A DNA stretch of 64,000 bases. Source: CAVSJA01 sp963728145 (GTDB taxonomy: Bacteria > Bacteroidota > Bacteroidia > Chitinophagales > Chitinophagaceae). Under the pieces are notes generated by a model that was given only the letters and a program-made list of their open reading frames with translations, ran no database searches and was not told where the DNA came from. Positions 46,694 to 54,677 of this stretch are shown here, one piece after another. Made by a program: the position numbers and the translations under genes. The stretch is from contig CAVSJA010000002.1 in assembly GCA_963728145.1 (NCBI GenBank), positions 248,001 through 312,000 on the forward strand, read 5' to 3'. The number at the start of each line of letters is the position of its first letter. The stretch's first letter is position 1.

Positions 46694-49600
46694 ATGCGGA
46701 AAGGATTTCTGCTATTTTTCTTATCGATCATTCTCCTGGATACAGTTGGGCAGACAACAAGAAAATGGGATCAGACTATGCAGGTAAAGACCTGCAATAT
46801 TCATATCCAGGCTGATTATTTCCGGGCGAAGACTTTTATTGAAATGGAATTTTACAATCCCCGAAATAGCGAGATGGAGGGACTTTATACTTTTCCACTC
46901 CATCCCGGTCAAGTGATTACCGCTTTTCAGCTCGACCTGAATGGAAAGTACAGGGATGGAAGCATTGAAGAAAAGGGGAAGGCAACTAATGCATACAATA
47001 CGATTGTTGGAAAAAGGATCGACCCGGCTTTGTTGAAAATGGAATTGCCCAATAGTTATACCCTGAGGATTTATCCTGTGCCAGCAAAAGGAAGCAGAAA
47101 AGTAACGATTACAATTGAGCAGTTGTTAATGAAACAGGGTACCGACGTCATCTATAGTCTGCCATTGAAGAATAATGATTCAGTTTCAAACTTCAACCTC
47201 CGCATAGATGTTGATCATAGCACTGAAAAACCACGTACAGGAATCGGATTCATCAGGCATCTCGATTTTTCAAATGGGGCTCAACGTTTCTTTTTGGAAT
47301 GGAAGACAAAAAATATTTTATTCAATAATACCATCCAGTTTCAGATTCCGCTGTCTTCAACTTCTCCCATTGTTTGTACGGAAAAACAAAAGGAAGATTT
47401 GTTTTGGGCAATAAGACTCGGTAAATCCCAGGAAGAACAATACCAGGTTAATCCGAAACGCGTAGTTGTTTATTGGGACGTTTCATTGTCGGGTGCAAAA
47501 CGGAATATCAGGCGGGAGATGCGTTTCCTTGAACAATACATTAGTTACAATGATATAGATCAGTTAACAATTCTTACGTTTAATCATGAGCGGCAGGATT
47601 CAGTTGTATTTTATCCATTAAGAGGATACAATAATAACTGGCAGCAATACATCAGAAAATTGCAGTACGATGGAGCAACACAATTCGGTTGCCTGGATCT
47701 TAATGTGAATGCAGACCAGATTTTACTATTTACCGACGGCAATAACAGTTTTGGCAATGCCTTACCAGATAAGGGTGCCGTTCCTGTCCATGCTGTTTTT
47801 GATGTGGCCAGTCCAAATAAAAGAATGTTAGAAGCAATTATTGAAGGAAGCGGTGGCCAACTTATAGATTTAAATCAACTGGATCCGGTGAAAGCAATCA
47901 GTCTGGCAGGTAAGCTGGATTGTTATTTGATGCGTATTACTGCTACAAAAGGAAAATTGATATCCCATCAATACTTTCCCATAAACCTTCAATCGATCGG
48001 GCAACTTAGCGGTTCAGTAACGGGTTCAGTAGATACTCTTGTTTTTCATTTTGGAAATAATACTGGCATAAGGAGAATAGAAAAGATCCCGGTATCCGAA
48101 AGTCAGGAATGTAAATCTGCGGGTTTGGAGCGAATACCGATGCTATGTGTGTTTCAATCAAAAATAACGCAGGACGATTGGGTGAACACATTTGAGTTTG
48201 GTATGATTGAAAAAGTAGTTACGCCATACACTGCATACATCGTACTTGAACGTGTAGAGGATTACATCAAATACAATATAACACCACCTGCTGAATTGGA
48301 GGAGGAATGCAGGCAATTGAATTTTGTGAAAAAAGATTTTCGTAAACAATTGGAAGAGTTCAAAGTACAAAACCAATGGAATGCTGTCATTGGCGAATTC
48401 AATCAGTCAATCAAATGGTGGGACGCAAATGCATCCTTAATAGATATAAACCAGGGCTTGCACTTTGGTTCCAGTTTCTTATCTGCCTCATCAGACAAAC
48501 AGAATTTTATTTCTTCTGTACCGGTCTTATCAGGTGCTGCAGCTGGAGTGAACCTGAGTTCTGGAAACAAGAATTTGGACGAAGTTGTAGTCGTGGGGTA
48601 CGGCTCATCCTTAAGACGTGAAGTAGCTTACTCGATTACAACGATAAGACAGAACCAACTAAACAGCGGCATCTCCCTCGAAACTCAATTGGCTGGACGT
48701 GTAGCAGGATTGCTAGTGATAGAAAATACGAACCCGGGTGGAACTTCATCTATCCGAATAAGAGGTTCATCCTCACTTTATGGTAGTCGAAGCAGTTCTC
48801 AGCCCTTGTATGTTTTGGATGGAATGGTGATCGAACCAGGTAATCTCAATTGGATTAACCCAAATGATATTGAACACATCACCGTCCTGAAGGATGCAGT
48901 AGCATCCGCTATTTATGGAAGCCGGGCAGGAAATGGCGTGATTGTGATAACTACGAAAAAAGGGCGACGACAAAATCCGCAATATTACCGAAGCAAGTAC
49001 AGGCTAAAAGATCAGGACGATGAGGAATACATAACAGAAATGCAGAAAATCCCTCCAGGACTTAAATTGGGAAGATATGAGGAATTGCGAGCCGAGTATG
49101 GTCACAATACCTCGTTCTACTTCGACATGGCGGATCATTTCTTTTCAATCGGCAATTCAAAAAAAGCTGTTTCTATTCTTTTGAATACTGCAGAGATAAC
49201 CAACGGGAATCACACGGTGCTACGATCCATTGGACATTTTTTTGAAAAATGGAAGATGTGGGAGAACGCAATAGCAGTTTACAAGGACCTTGCGGTTAAT
49301 ACAGGGGATATTGGGTGTTATCGCGATCTTGGCTGGGCATATTATCAATCAGGAAATTTCCAGGAGGCGATAAAAACTTTGTATGCTGGAATTCTTTTGG
49401 ATACAAGAGATGCGGAGGCCAAATCAAATTTGTTATATGAGATCAATGCGATTGTTGCAGCTCATAGAGACGTATTGGATATCAGTTTTATTCCTTCGTC
49501 TTTAATAAGACAGCTTCCTGTTGATTTACGGATCCTGGTTGATGGCGACCGGCAATCATTTAATGTGCAGATTACAGAAGCTAAGGGTAAAAAATGGAAT

Positions 49601-49891
49601 GCTAATTCGAACGAGTCATCAGGCAACTCGCGGCTCAGGCATATTTACACCGGGAGAGGAAATTTATTCGAGTATCAAATTAAGAAAGCACATTCAGGTA
49701 CTTACAGAGTGGCGATAAACTATTATGATTATGGATCGTACCCATTCGATGCACCCGCATTTTTCAGGATCATCAGTTTTTCAAAATTTGGAAAACCGGG
49801 CCAAAAACTTTCGGTAGAAATGGTTAACCTCGACAACCAATTCGGGGAAATTGAAGTTGCCACAATAGTTTGGCCAGAAAACAACAAATAA
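46694..49891 (+). CDS. VIT/VWA protein with embedded TonB-receptor plug, TPR and DUF2135-like domains
   Basis: 1065 residues with a signal peptide. In order: VIT domain (~25-140; FIEMEFYNPRNSEMEGLYTF), VWA-like domain (~265-370) with MIDAS DVSLS and FTDGNNSFG, a linker, a SusC-type plug (~635-760; NLDEVVVVGYGS, SSIRIRGSSSLYG, YVLDGMVIEP, GVIVITTKKG), TPR repeats (~800-930; WENAIAVYKDLAVN, YQSGNFQEAIKTLYAG) and a DUF2135-like C terminus (~940-1065). No outer-membrane barrel follows the plug. VIT/VWA proteins are usually adhesive or regulatory surface proteins. The plug may dock to a TonB-dependent receptor or SusD-like lipoprotein; that is inference. Confidence 0.85.
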   Translation: MRKGFLLFFLSIILLDTVGQTTRKWDQTMQVKTCNIHIQADYFRAKTFIEMEFYNPRNSEMEGLYTFPLHPGQVITAFQLDLNGKYRDGSIEEKGKATNAYNTIVGKRIDPALLKMELPNSYTLRIYPVPAKGSRKVTITIEQLLMKQGTDVIYSLPLKNNDSVSNFNLRIDVDHSTEKPRTGIGFIRHLDFSNGAQRFFLEWKTKNILFNNTIQFQIPLSSTSPIVCTEKQKEDLFWAIRLGKSQEEQYQVNPKRVVVYWDVSLSGAKRNIRREMRFLEQYISYNDIDQLTILTFNHERQDSVVFYPLRGYNNNWQQYIRKLQYDGATQFGCLDLNVNADQILLFTDGNNSFGNALPDKGAVPVHAVFDVASPNKRMLEAIIEGSGGQLIDLNQLDPVKAISLAGKLDCYLMRITATKGKLISHQYFPINLQSIGQLSGSVTGSVDTLVFHFGNNTGIRRIEKIPVSESQECKSAGLERIPMLCVFQSKITQDDWVNTFEFGMIEKVVTPYTAYIVLERVEDYIKYNITPPAELEEECRQLNFVKKDFRKQLEEFKVQNQWNAVIGEFNQSIKWWDANASLIDINQGLHFGSSFLSASSDKQNFISSVPVLSGAAAGVNLSSGNKNLDEVVVVGYGSSLRREVAYSITTIRQNQLNSGISLETQLAGRVAGLLVIENTNPGGTSSIRIRGSSSLYGSRSSSQPLYVLDGMVIEPGNLNWINPNDIEHITVLKDAVASAIYGSRAGNGVIVITTKKGRRQNPQYYRSKYRLKDQDDEEYITEMQKIPPGLKLGRYEELRAEYGHNTSFYFDMADHFFSIGNSKKAVSILLNTAEITNGNHTVLRSIGHFFEKWKMWENAIAVYKDLAVNTGDIGCYRDLGWAYYQSGNFQEAIKTLYAGILLDTRDAEAKSNLLYEINAIVAAHRDVLDISFIPSSLIRQLPVDLRILVDGDRQSFNVQITEAKGKKWNANSNESSGNSRLRHIYTGRGNLFEYQIKKAHSGTYRVAINYYDYGSYPFDAPAFFRIISFSKFGKPGQKLSVEMVNLDNQFGEIEVATIVWPENNK

Positions 49892-49995
49892 AATGGTGAA
49901 AACATCTTTTTTTCATGAGGATTTTACGTAAAAACTATGCTGCTTTCATCATTACGGGCTCGGGAACTGCGGCTACCTTGGCAGAAATGATTTAT

Positions 49996-50832
49996 ATGAA
50001 AAACAAATCTATTCAGCCAAAGGGCGAAGAAGAAATCAGGGATGAAAATGATTTCCTGAAAATGAAATTGATGCTTGAGCAAGGTGCAGTATTTGGATCC
50101 GCCGAGGGATTACCTGCTGCTGTTGAAAATGAATTCCTCAATTATATTGTTGAATTCGAAAAACAGGCGGCCAATCCGATCCGCACAACGGTATTCAAAA
50201 AGATCGGATGCCCGGAGAACTTTCCAAAAGTTGAAACGATTTCCGAAGCAGAGATCGACGCGAATTGGGAAAAGCTCGACGACTATATGCAGGAACACGG
50301 TGTGAGCCTGGGTTGTTGCAGTCCAAATGTCGACTCAAGGGAATTATATCGCTTTGCAACCGAAGAGCTGTTTAATCTCGAAGTGAGCGATGTGAATATT
50401 CCGGGAATGATCTGTGGTTTTATTTATGATGAATTTTATCCGGATCATAAATATGAAAATACCAATACCGCTGTCGCCGATGTGATCGAAGGTATTTTCA
50501 ACAAGCCAAAATTGCTGTTGCCACCCTGGATACTTGGTGAAACGATCACGCTGAACGATTTTGAAAATCTTCCTATTGAAGATTTTATGAAAATGATCGA
50601 GCAGTTCAAGGATTTATTTGATTTCATTGACTTAAAGAATGCAGATTCTACTGGTTGTGAAATTGTAGATAATCATTGCATGGTATCCGGCATTTATGAG
50701 GCGGAGTTGGTTTATGGCAATAACACGGAGACACCAAAGGGCAAGTGGATGATCAATTTCATCGCCGATGAACCGGGACATTGGATGCTATCCAGAATAA
50801 CGATCGAAGGAATATTCATGAAGCACGATTAA
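49996..50832 (+). CDS. Conserved protein of unknown function
   Basis: About 278 residues. I take the ATG at 49996 (MKNKSIQPKGEEEIRDENDF); an in-frame ATG at 49915 adds residues that look like untranslated leader. Acidic, helical, no signal or membrane helix. Conserved-looking pieces are EFLKYI-like NEFLNYIVEFEKQ, LGCCSPNVDSRELYRFATEE and the beta-rich C terminus (KWMINFIADEPGHWMLSRIT), which could be an NTF2/SnoaL-like fold. It is the last gene before the RNA-rich locus and ends 60 nt before that locus's promoter. Confidence 0.6.
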   Translation: MKNKSIQPKGEEEIRDENDFLKMKLMLEQGAVFGSAEGLPAAVENEFLNYIVEFEKQAANPIRTTVFKKIGCPENFPKVETISEAEIDANWEKLDDYMQEHGVSLGCCSPNVDSRELYRFATEELFNLEVSDVNIPGMICGFIYDEFYPDHKYENTNTAVADVIEGIFNKPKLLLPPWILGETITLNDFENLPIEDFMKMIEQFKDLFDFIDLKNADSTGCEIVDNHCMVSGIYEAELVYGNNTETPKGKWMINFIADEPGHWMLSRITIEGIFMKHD

Positions 50833-50886
50833 AAAATTTTTTTTAAAAAATTCTTAAATAATTTTTCTATAACCAAAAATTTATTA

Positions 50887-50894
50887 CAACTTTG
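50887..50894 (+). promoter_or_regulatory. Promoter of the 50.9-kb RNA
   Basis: CAACTTTG at 50887-50894 matches the Bacteroidota -7 element (TAnnTTTG, one mismatch). It lies behind a very AT-rich stretch (50833-50886) that would be the -33 and upstream region. No ORF begins just downstream. Confidence 0.45.
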
Positions 50895-50899
50895 CGTCC

Positions 50900-51055
50900 G
50901 CAATTAACAAATGCGAAGTATAAAACAACATAAAAATACAAATAGGTTCTTAATCCAGGTAGATCCATATATCTGCCGGGGGCAAGTATTGCTGGTGAAT
51001 TGAAAGAACTCAATCGCTATAATATAAGCCCCCCGCTGATCCCGGGGGGCTTTTT
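50900..51055 (+). ncRNA. Candidate structured small RNA
   Basis: A promoter-like element at 50887 and a strong terminator at 51026-51055 bound about 155 nt with no ORF. Internal hairpins are GGTAGAT/ATCTGCC (50958-50977) and GAATTGA/TCAATC (50997-51014). I do not recognise a known RNA; a 6S-like or locus-specific RNA is possible. Confidence 0.45.
51026..51055 (+). terminator. Rho-independent terminator
   Basis: AAGCCCCCC and GGGGGGCTT arms around a short loop (CGCTGATCC), followed by TTTTTG. Ends the candidate RNA at 50900. Confidence 0.85.
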
Positions 51056-51099
51056 GTTTGCGTTATGAAAATTGTGTAATGAGTGCATCTTAGTAGAGT

Positions 51100-51320
51100 C
51101 AGTGATAAAATAAAATTCAGATCAAATGTTACGAACATCGATACATATAAGATTTATGCAGGCAGGTAAACCCTGTCAATGGGGGAGTTATATGCTAAAT
51201 CGAATTAGTCTGAAGGGTAATGATCAGTATTTTACTCTGAAACGACCGTGGTGTGCGCATGCATAGCTATGCTATGCACTTGTGAACGAAACCCGGTCGT
51301 CAAACGACCGGGTTTTTTGT
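51100..51320 (+). promoter_or_regulatory. Candidate leader / attenuator of the RNA-repair locus
   Basis: This 220-nt non-coding stretch ends in a terminator (51290-51318). ACGACCG at 51242-51248 can pair with CGGTCGT at 51294-51300, the left arm of the terminator, and would then enclose a GTGCGCATGCATAGCTATGCTATGCAC-like hairpin (51253-51279). Two exclusive folds, terminator and anti-terminator, are therefore possible. The first gene of the locus begins 90 nt later. Confidence 0.4.
51290..51318 (+). terminator. Rho-independent terminator
   Basis: AACCCGGTCGT / ACGACCGGGTT (11 bp, 3-base loop) followed by TTTTTTG. It sits upstream of the 147-residue gene, so it either closes a second small RNA or works as an attenuator. 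Confidence 0.85.
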
Positions 51321-51348
51321 TTTACAAAATGCTCGGACAATTGGAAGC

Positions 51349-51377
51349 CCGGGTGCAGCGGGGGATGCTGCACCCGG
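51349..51377. promoter_or_regulatory. GC-rich hairpin just upstream of a start codon
   Basis: CCGGGTGCAGC / GCTGCACCCGG, an 11-bp stem with a 7-base loop, ends 33 nt before the ATG at 51411. It has no T tract. It could affect translation or stability of the downstream message. Confidence 0.45.
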
Positions 51378-51410
51378 ATATTGAAGAAATAAACCTTAAA
51401 TCAATTGACC

Positions 51411-51848
51411 ATGTTCAGAAAATCTTTGAAAGCCAGGATCAGAAATGTGAACGCTTTGTTTAATGGAAATTATGTTGGAATTGCTCCATTCTATACAGTA
51501 TTATTTGGCAAGATTCCCAATGTGATCTTCATTCCTGAATTGGATACGACCAAAGTTTTCGCGCATATGAATGAAAAACATAAATGGGGCATCATCGATA
51601 TCTATCAGCACAATTATTTCAATCATGAAGACAAATTGCTCTATTTCAACAATACGATCTTCATTATGAGAGAAAATAGAATAGTTGAGTTGACGGATAA
51701 TTATGCGCAAATCCTTTATGAACAAAAGGATTTCAACTGGGCGAATGGAATGAGTCTTGAATTGTTTGAGTTCAGGGTTATACCCGAGCCTATGAAAGAG
51801 AGCAGGATCATTGGATTCGCGAGAGATAATGATGCGAGTTTAAACTAA
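51411..51848 (+). CDS. Protein of unknown function at the head of the tRNA/RtcB locus
   Basis: 145 residues from the ATG at 51411 (MFRKSLKARIRNVNALFNGN); an in-frame TTG two codons earlier is less likely. A basic N terminus (KARIRNVNALF) is followed by YVGIAPFYTVLFGKIPNVIF and several beta strands (IPELDTTKVFAHMNE, RIVELTDNYAQILY). No signal or membrane helix. I do not recognise the family. Its position right before five tRNA genes, ykuK-like, slipin and rtcB suggests a part in the same system. Confidence 0.6.
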   Translation: MFRKSLKARIRNVNALFNGNYVGIAPFYTVLFGKIPNVIFIPELDTTKVFAHMNEKHKWGIIDIYQHNYFNHEDKLLYFNNTIFIMRENRIVELTDNYAQILYEQKDFNWANGMSLELFEFRVIPEPMKESRIIGFARDNDASLN

Positions 51849-51957
51849 GGTTCCGAATGCTGAGTGAAAGGGTTCCGAACCCTAAAAGAGACTGATAGAA
51901 TTCAATCAGCGTTCTATAGGGTTCGGAACCTTAAGAGTTGATGAACTCGGAACCTTT
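51849..51957. repeat. GGTTCCGAACCCT palindromic element
   Basis: AGGTTCCGAATG, GGGTTCCGAACCCT, AGGGTTCGGAACCTT and CTCGGAACCTTTT occur as facing arms. A related copy lies at 52877-52939. It separates the 147-codon gene from the tRNA array. Confidence 0.75.
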
Positions 51958-51962
51958 TAAAG

Positions 51963-52033
51963 AATTGAGTAGTGTAACGGCAGCATTTCAGTCTCTGAAA
52001 CTGGAGGTGTTGGTTCGAATCCAACCTCAATTG
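51963..52033 (+). tRNA. tRNA-Gln(CUG)
   Basis: Acceptor AATTGAG/CTCAATT (7 bp), small D arm, anticodon stem TCAGT/ACTGG with loop CTCTGAA (anticodon CTG), T arm GTTGG-TTCGAAT-CCAAC, discriminator G. 71 nt, no encoded CCA. Confidence 0.85.
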
Positions 52034-52038
52034 CAGAT

Positions 52039-52122
52039 GTTGTGTTTAGCTTAACCGGCAAAGCGCCTGCTTGTGAGTCAGGAGATCAGGGTTCTCCCGC
52101 CGACGGCAGGACCGAACACAAC
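52039..52122 (+). tRNA. tRNA-His(GUG) with disrupted T arm
   Basis: The His hallmarks are present: G at -1 (52039) opposite C73 (52122), acceptor TTGTGTT/AACACAA, D stem GCTT/AAGC and anticodon loop TTGTGAG (GTG). The anticodon stem has one mismatch (C31-U39). Instead of a 17-nt T arm there are 27 nt (52088-52114), starting AGGGTTC and then a TCCCGCCGACGGCAGGA palindrome of the genome's CCCGCC repeat family. A normal TTCRANY loop is lacking. Confidence 0.7.
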
Positions 52123-52126
52123 CGTA

Positions 52127-52202
52127 GATGACTTAGCTCAACTGGTAGAGCATTACCCTGATACGGTAAAGGTTGATAGTTCAACTCTATCAGTCATCAC
52201 CA
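52127..52202 (+). tRNA. tRNA-Ile(GAU)
   Basis: Acceptor GATGACT/AGTCATC, D arm GCTCAACTGGTAGAGC, anticodon stem TTACC/GGTAA with loop CTGATAC (anticodon GAT), T arm GATAG-TTCAACT-CTATC and encoded CCA. The body differs from the usual rRNA-operon tRNA-Ile. Confidence 0.85.
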
Positions 52203-52204
52203 AC

Positions 52205-52277
52205 AGGTTCGTAGCTCAACTGGTAGCAGTACCCGACTTTTAATCGGGGGATCCGAGTTCGATTCTCGGCGGACCTA
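52205..52277 (+). tRNA. tRNA-Lys(UUU)
   Basis: Acceptor AGGTTCG/CGGACCT, anticodon stem CCCGA/TCGGG with loop CTTTTAA (anticodon TTT), T arm CCGAG-TTCGATT-CTCGG. The D arm is atypical (GGTAGCAGTA in place of GGTAGAGCA). It starts 3 nt after the tRNA-Ile CCA. Confidence 0.82.
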
Positions 52278-52280
52278 TTT

Positions 52281-52352
52281 GGATGAATAGCTCAACGGTA
52301 GAGCGATGGCTTGTTAAGCCGGGGGTTGAAAGTTCGAATCTTTCTTCATCCG
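52281..52352 (+). tRNA. tRNA-Asn(GUU)
   Basis: Acceptor GGATGAA/TTCATCC, D arm GCTCAACGGTAGAGC, anticodon stem ATGGC/GCCGG with loop TTGTTAA (anticodon GTT; closing A-G mismatch), T arm GAAAG-TTCGAAT-CTTTC, discriminator G. 16 nt upstream of the ykuK-like gene. Confidence 0.85.
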
Positions 52353-52367
52353 CGTAGAACAATAAAA

Positions 52368-52865
52368 ATGAAAAATAAAATGGAACAGCAGAAAAACTGG
52401 AGAAAGTTAAATGGAGATCGGATCAAAGGACCAATTGCTGATGAAGTAAGAAAAGTGTTGGTGAGAGAAAAAGAATTGGGACATGAGATGAAAGTCTGCA
52501 TTGGAACCGATAGCCAGGTAAAGGGTAAAGAAACCGAATTCGCAACGGTAATTGTATTCATCCGCAAAGGGAAAGGAGGGTTCATGTACATACACAATGA
52601 AATCTCCCTGAAGAAAATGAGCATTAAAGAAAGGATGTTGACTGAAGTATCAAAAAGTATCGAAGTCGCATTTGATCTCTGCAGGATTTTCACCTTGTAC
52701 GATGTAGATATGGAAGTGCATGCAGATATCAATACCAATCCACATTTCAAAAGCAATGACGCGTTGAAAGAGGCAATGGGGTATATCCTTGGAATGGGAT
52801 TCGCGTTCAAAGCAAAGCCTGAAGCGTTCGCAAGTTCGAATTGTGCGAATAAAGTTGTTCAATGA
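52368..52865 (+). CDS. YkuK/DUF458 family RNase H-like protein
   Basis: 165 residues from the ATG at 52368; an in-frame reading from 52311 runs through tRNA-Asn and is rejected. RNase H-fold hallmarks are the strand CIGTDSQVKGKETEFATVIV (putative catalytic Asp), a conserved Glu helix (MLTEVSKSIEVAFDL) and MEVHADINTNPHFKSNDALK with two further acidic positions, ending in GYILGMGF..KPEAFASSNCAN. YkuK-type proteins are presumed nucleases or RNA-binding proteins of unknown role. It lies between the tRNA array and the permuted tRNA-Lys halves, followed by slipin and rtcB on the same strand. Confidence 0.8.
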   Translation: MKNKMEQQKNWRKLNGDRIKGPIADEVRKVLVREKELGHEMKVCIGTDSQVKGKETEFATVIVFIRKGKGGFMYIHNEISLKKMSIKERMLTEVSKSIEVAFDLCRIFTLYDVDMEVHADINTNPHFKSNDALKEAMGYILGMGFAFKAKPEAFASSNCANKVVQ

Positions 52866-52876
52866 TGAATTTTAAT

Positions 52877-52939
52877 AGGGTTCCGAACCCTGCGAGATTC
52901 TTGATAAGGGTTTAAGTTTCCGCATTAGGGTTCGGAACC
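52877..52939. repeat. GGTTCCGAACCCT palindromic element, second copy
   Basis: AGGGTTCCGAACCCT at 52877-52891 faces AGGGTTCGGAACC at 52927-52939. Same family as 51849-51957, on the other side of the tRNA/ykuK block. Between here and 53085 I see only a short hairpin (TTGACTT/AAGGTCAA near 53022-53047). Confidence 0.7.
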
Positions 52940-53085
52940 ATTAAACGCTGTTACGTCCAAACTCTGATTCAGGCTTTTCAATGCCTGGCAGTGCAGGGGA
53001 AATAGCCTGCTGTATTCTGTTTGTTGACTTGTTATCTGTAAAGGTCAAGTCTATTTGCAAATCAGATGGTGGAGTAGCAACCAAA

Positions 53086-53156
53086 CGCAGGTTCGAATCC
53101 TGCTCCCGACTTTTATCGGGATAGTTCAGCGGTAGAACACCAGGCTTTTAATCTGG
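53086..53156 (+). tRNA. tRNA-Lys(UUU) halves in permuted order (candidate permuted tRNA)
   Basis: The 3' half comes first: T arm GCAGG-TTCGAAT-CCTGC (53087-53103) and acceptor strand TCCCGAC (53104-53110). After 5 nt comes the 5' half: acceptor strand TCGGGA (53116-53121), D stem GTTC/GAAC (53124-53138), anticodon stem CCAGG/TCTGG with loop CTTTTAA (anticodon TTT at 53147-53149). The two acceptor strands pair over 6 bp. No other 3' half follows 53156 and no 5' half precedes 53086. It is either a circularly permuted gene or the remains of two collapsed tandem tRNAs. Confidence 0.55.
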
Positions 53157-53418
53157 AAAAAAGAAGTACGTCGCTTCTTTAAAAATGACGAAAAGAAAAC
53201 ATAGCCGGGAGTACTGACCAGCTTTAGATCGATATCGATGAAAAAGCAATTTGGTACGCTCCAGCAGGAATGCAAGCGAATGCGAAGCTTGTTTCACTTA
53301 AACGATCACAGTTGCTTTAAGGTAGAAAGCAACAACGGTTTTTTAACTGATGCATTAATCCTTTCAATGCATTCTTCCGGGTTTATTAAATGGAATGTAT
53401 GAACGGCTTTTTTAAAAT

Positions 53419-53560
53419 GGTTTTCAACCTTAGTTAGAGTCTTGCCAATAATAGTGCAATTCGCAAGGTTGAAAACCTTTAGTTACAGTGGTTGGCAACC
53501 TTTATTAGAGTCTTGCAAATAATAGTGCGATTCACGAGGTTGAAAACCTTTAGTTACAGT
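53419..53560. repeat. Two 71-bp tandem repeats before slipin
   Basis: Units 53419-53489 and 53490-53560 differ at about ten positions. Each begins with GGTT(TT/GG)CAACC and ends with AGGTTGAAAACCTTTAGTTACAGT-type text, so each unit is itself palindromic at its ends. The 52866-53578 gap otherwise holds the tRNA-Lys halves and no ORF I can support. Confidence 0.85.
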
Positions 53561-53578
53561 CTCTTAAAATTTAGCAAT

Positions 53579-54674
53579 ATGAAAAGGATCATTGTAAATC
53601 CCTATCAGCGTGCATTGGTATTTAAGAATGGCGCTTATAAGAGGATGCTTAAAGAAGGAAAATACTGGTTGTGGCCAGGAGAAAAAGCAGATAAGTTTGA
53701 TATGACCTATGCCTTTCTGGCCTGGAATAGAATTGAATATTCTTTTGCAAGACCAGGAGTTGGCAGCTGAATTGCACGTGATTGAAGTAAAAGATCACGA
53801 GATCGTGCTGAAGTATGAAAATGGATTGTTGAAGGAAGTATTGAACCCAGGTCGCTATGCGTACTGGAAATCCGTGGTTCAGTACAAATTCATTTATGCC
53901 GACTTGAGCAAGATCGAGATCACTGAAAATATCGATAGGGCAACTTTGCTCAGCAAGCAGGTTACTCCTTTTGTTCGTAGCGTAAGTGTCGAGAACTTTG
54001 AGAAAGCAATTTTGTTCATCGATGGTAAATATGTTCAGGTTCTTTCCAGCGGTATTTACTACTGGTGGAAGAACAATATTGCGATCCATGTTGCAAGGGT
54101 TGATATCCGTCAGCAGCAGGTCGAGATCAATGGACAGGAAATCCTGACCAAAGACAAAGCTGCTTTGCGTATCAACGCATGGGCGCAGTACAAGGTTGTC
54201 GATATTGAGAAAGCGATTTTGATGAACAAGGAATACGATCGTCAGTTGTATGTTGCATTTCAGATGGCATTGCGTGAACATACCGGAACCATGAGCCTGG
54301 ATGAATTGCTGGAGAAGAAAGAAAACCTGGCGCCTTCTGTTCTGCAGGCACTGAGCAAATCTGCTTTGGACCTTGGAATCGAAGTAATGACTCTTGGTAT
54401 TCGTGATATCATTCTCCCAGGAGATGTAAAGGAGATCATGAACCAGGTATTGATCGCAGAAAAGAAAGCACAGGCCAATATCATCATGAGGCGTGAAGAA
54501 ACCGCAAGTACCCGTAGCTTGCTGAACACTGCCAAACTGATGGAAGAAAACCAGATGCTTTTCAAGCTGAAGGAAATGGAATATGTTGAAAAGATCGCAG
54601 AGAAGATCAGTACCATCAGCGTCAATAGCGATGGAGCATTGATCGATCAGTTGAAACAGATCTTTGTTAAGTAG
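53579..54674 (+). pseudogene. Slipin (SPFH/band-7 family), frameshifted
   Basis: Reads MKRIIVNPYQRALVFKNGAY...GEKADKFDMT from 53579, then must shift near 53705-53709 (one extra T) to continue MPFWPGIELNILLQD...LIDQLKQIFVK to 54674. The joined product (~364 residues) matches slipins of the type that neighbour RtcB in bacteria: DIRQQQVEINGQEILTKDKA, RDIILPGDVKEIMNQVLIAE and RREETASTRSLLNTAKLMEE. SPFH proteins form ring-like membrane scaffolds. No other lesion is visible, so the shift may be a recent mutation or an error. Confidence 0.85.
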
Positions 54675-54677
54675 GTT

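Noticed and set aside
51248..51463. 71-codon ORF over the leader
   Set aside because: It spans the terminator and hairpins upstream of 51411 and shows no family features.
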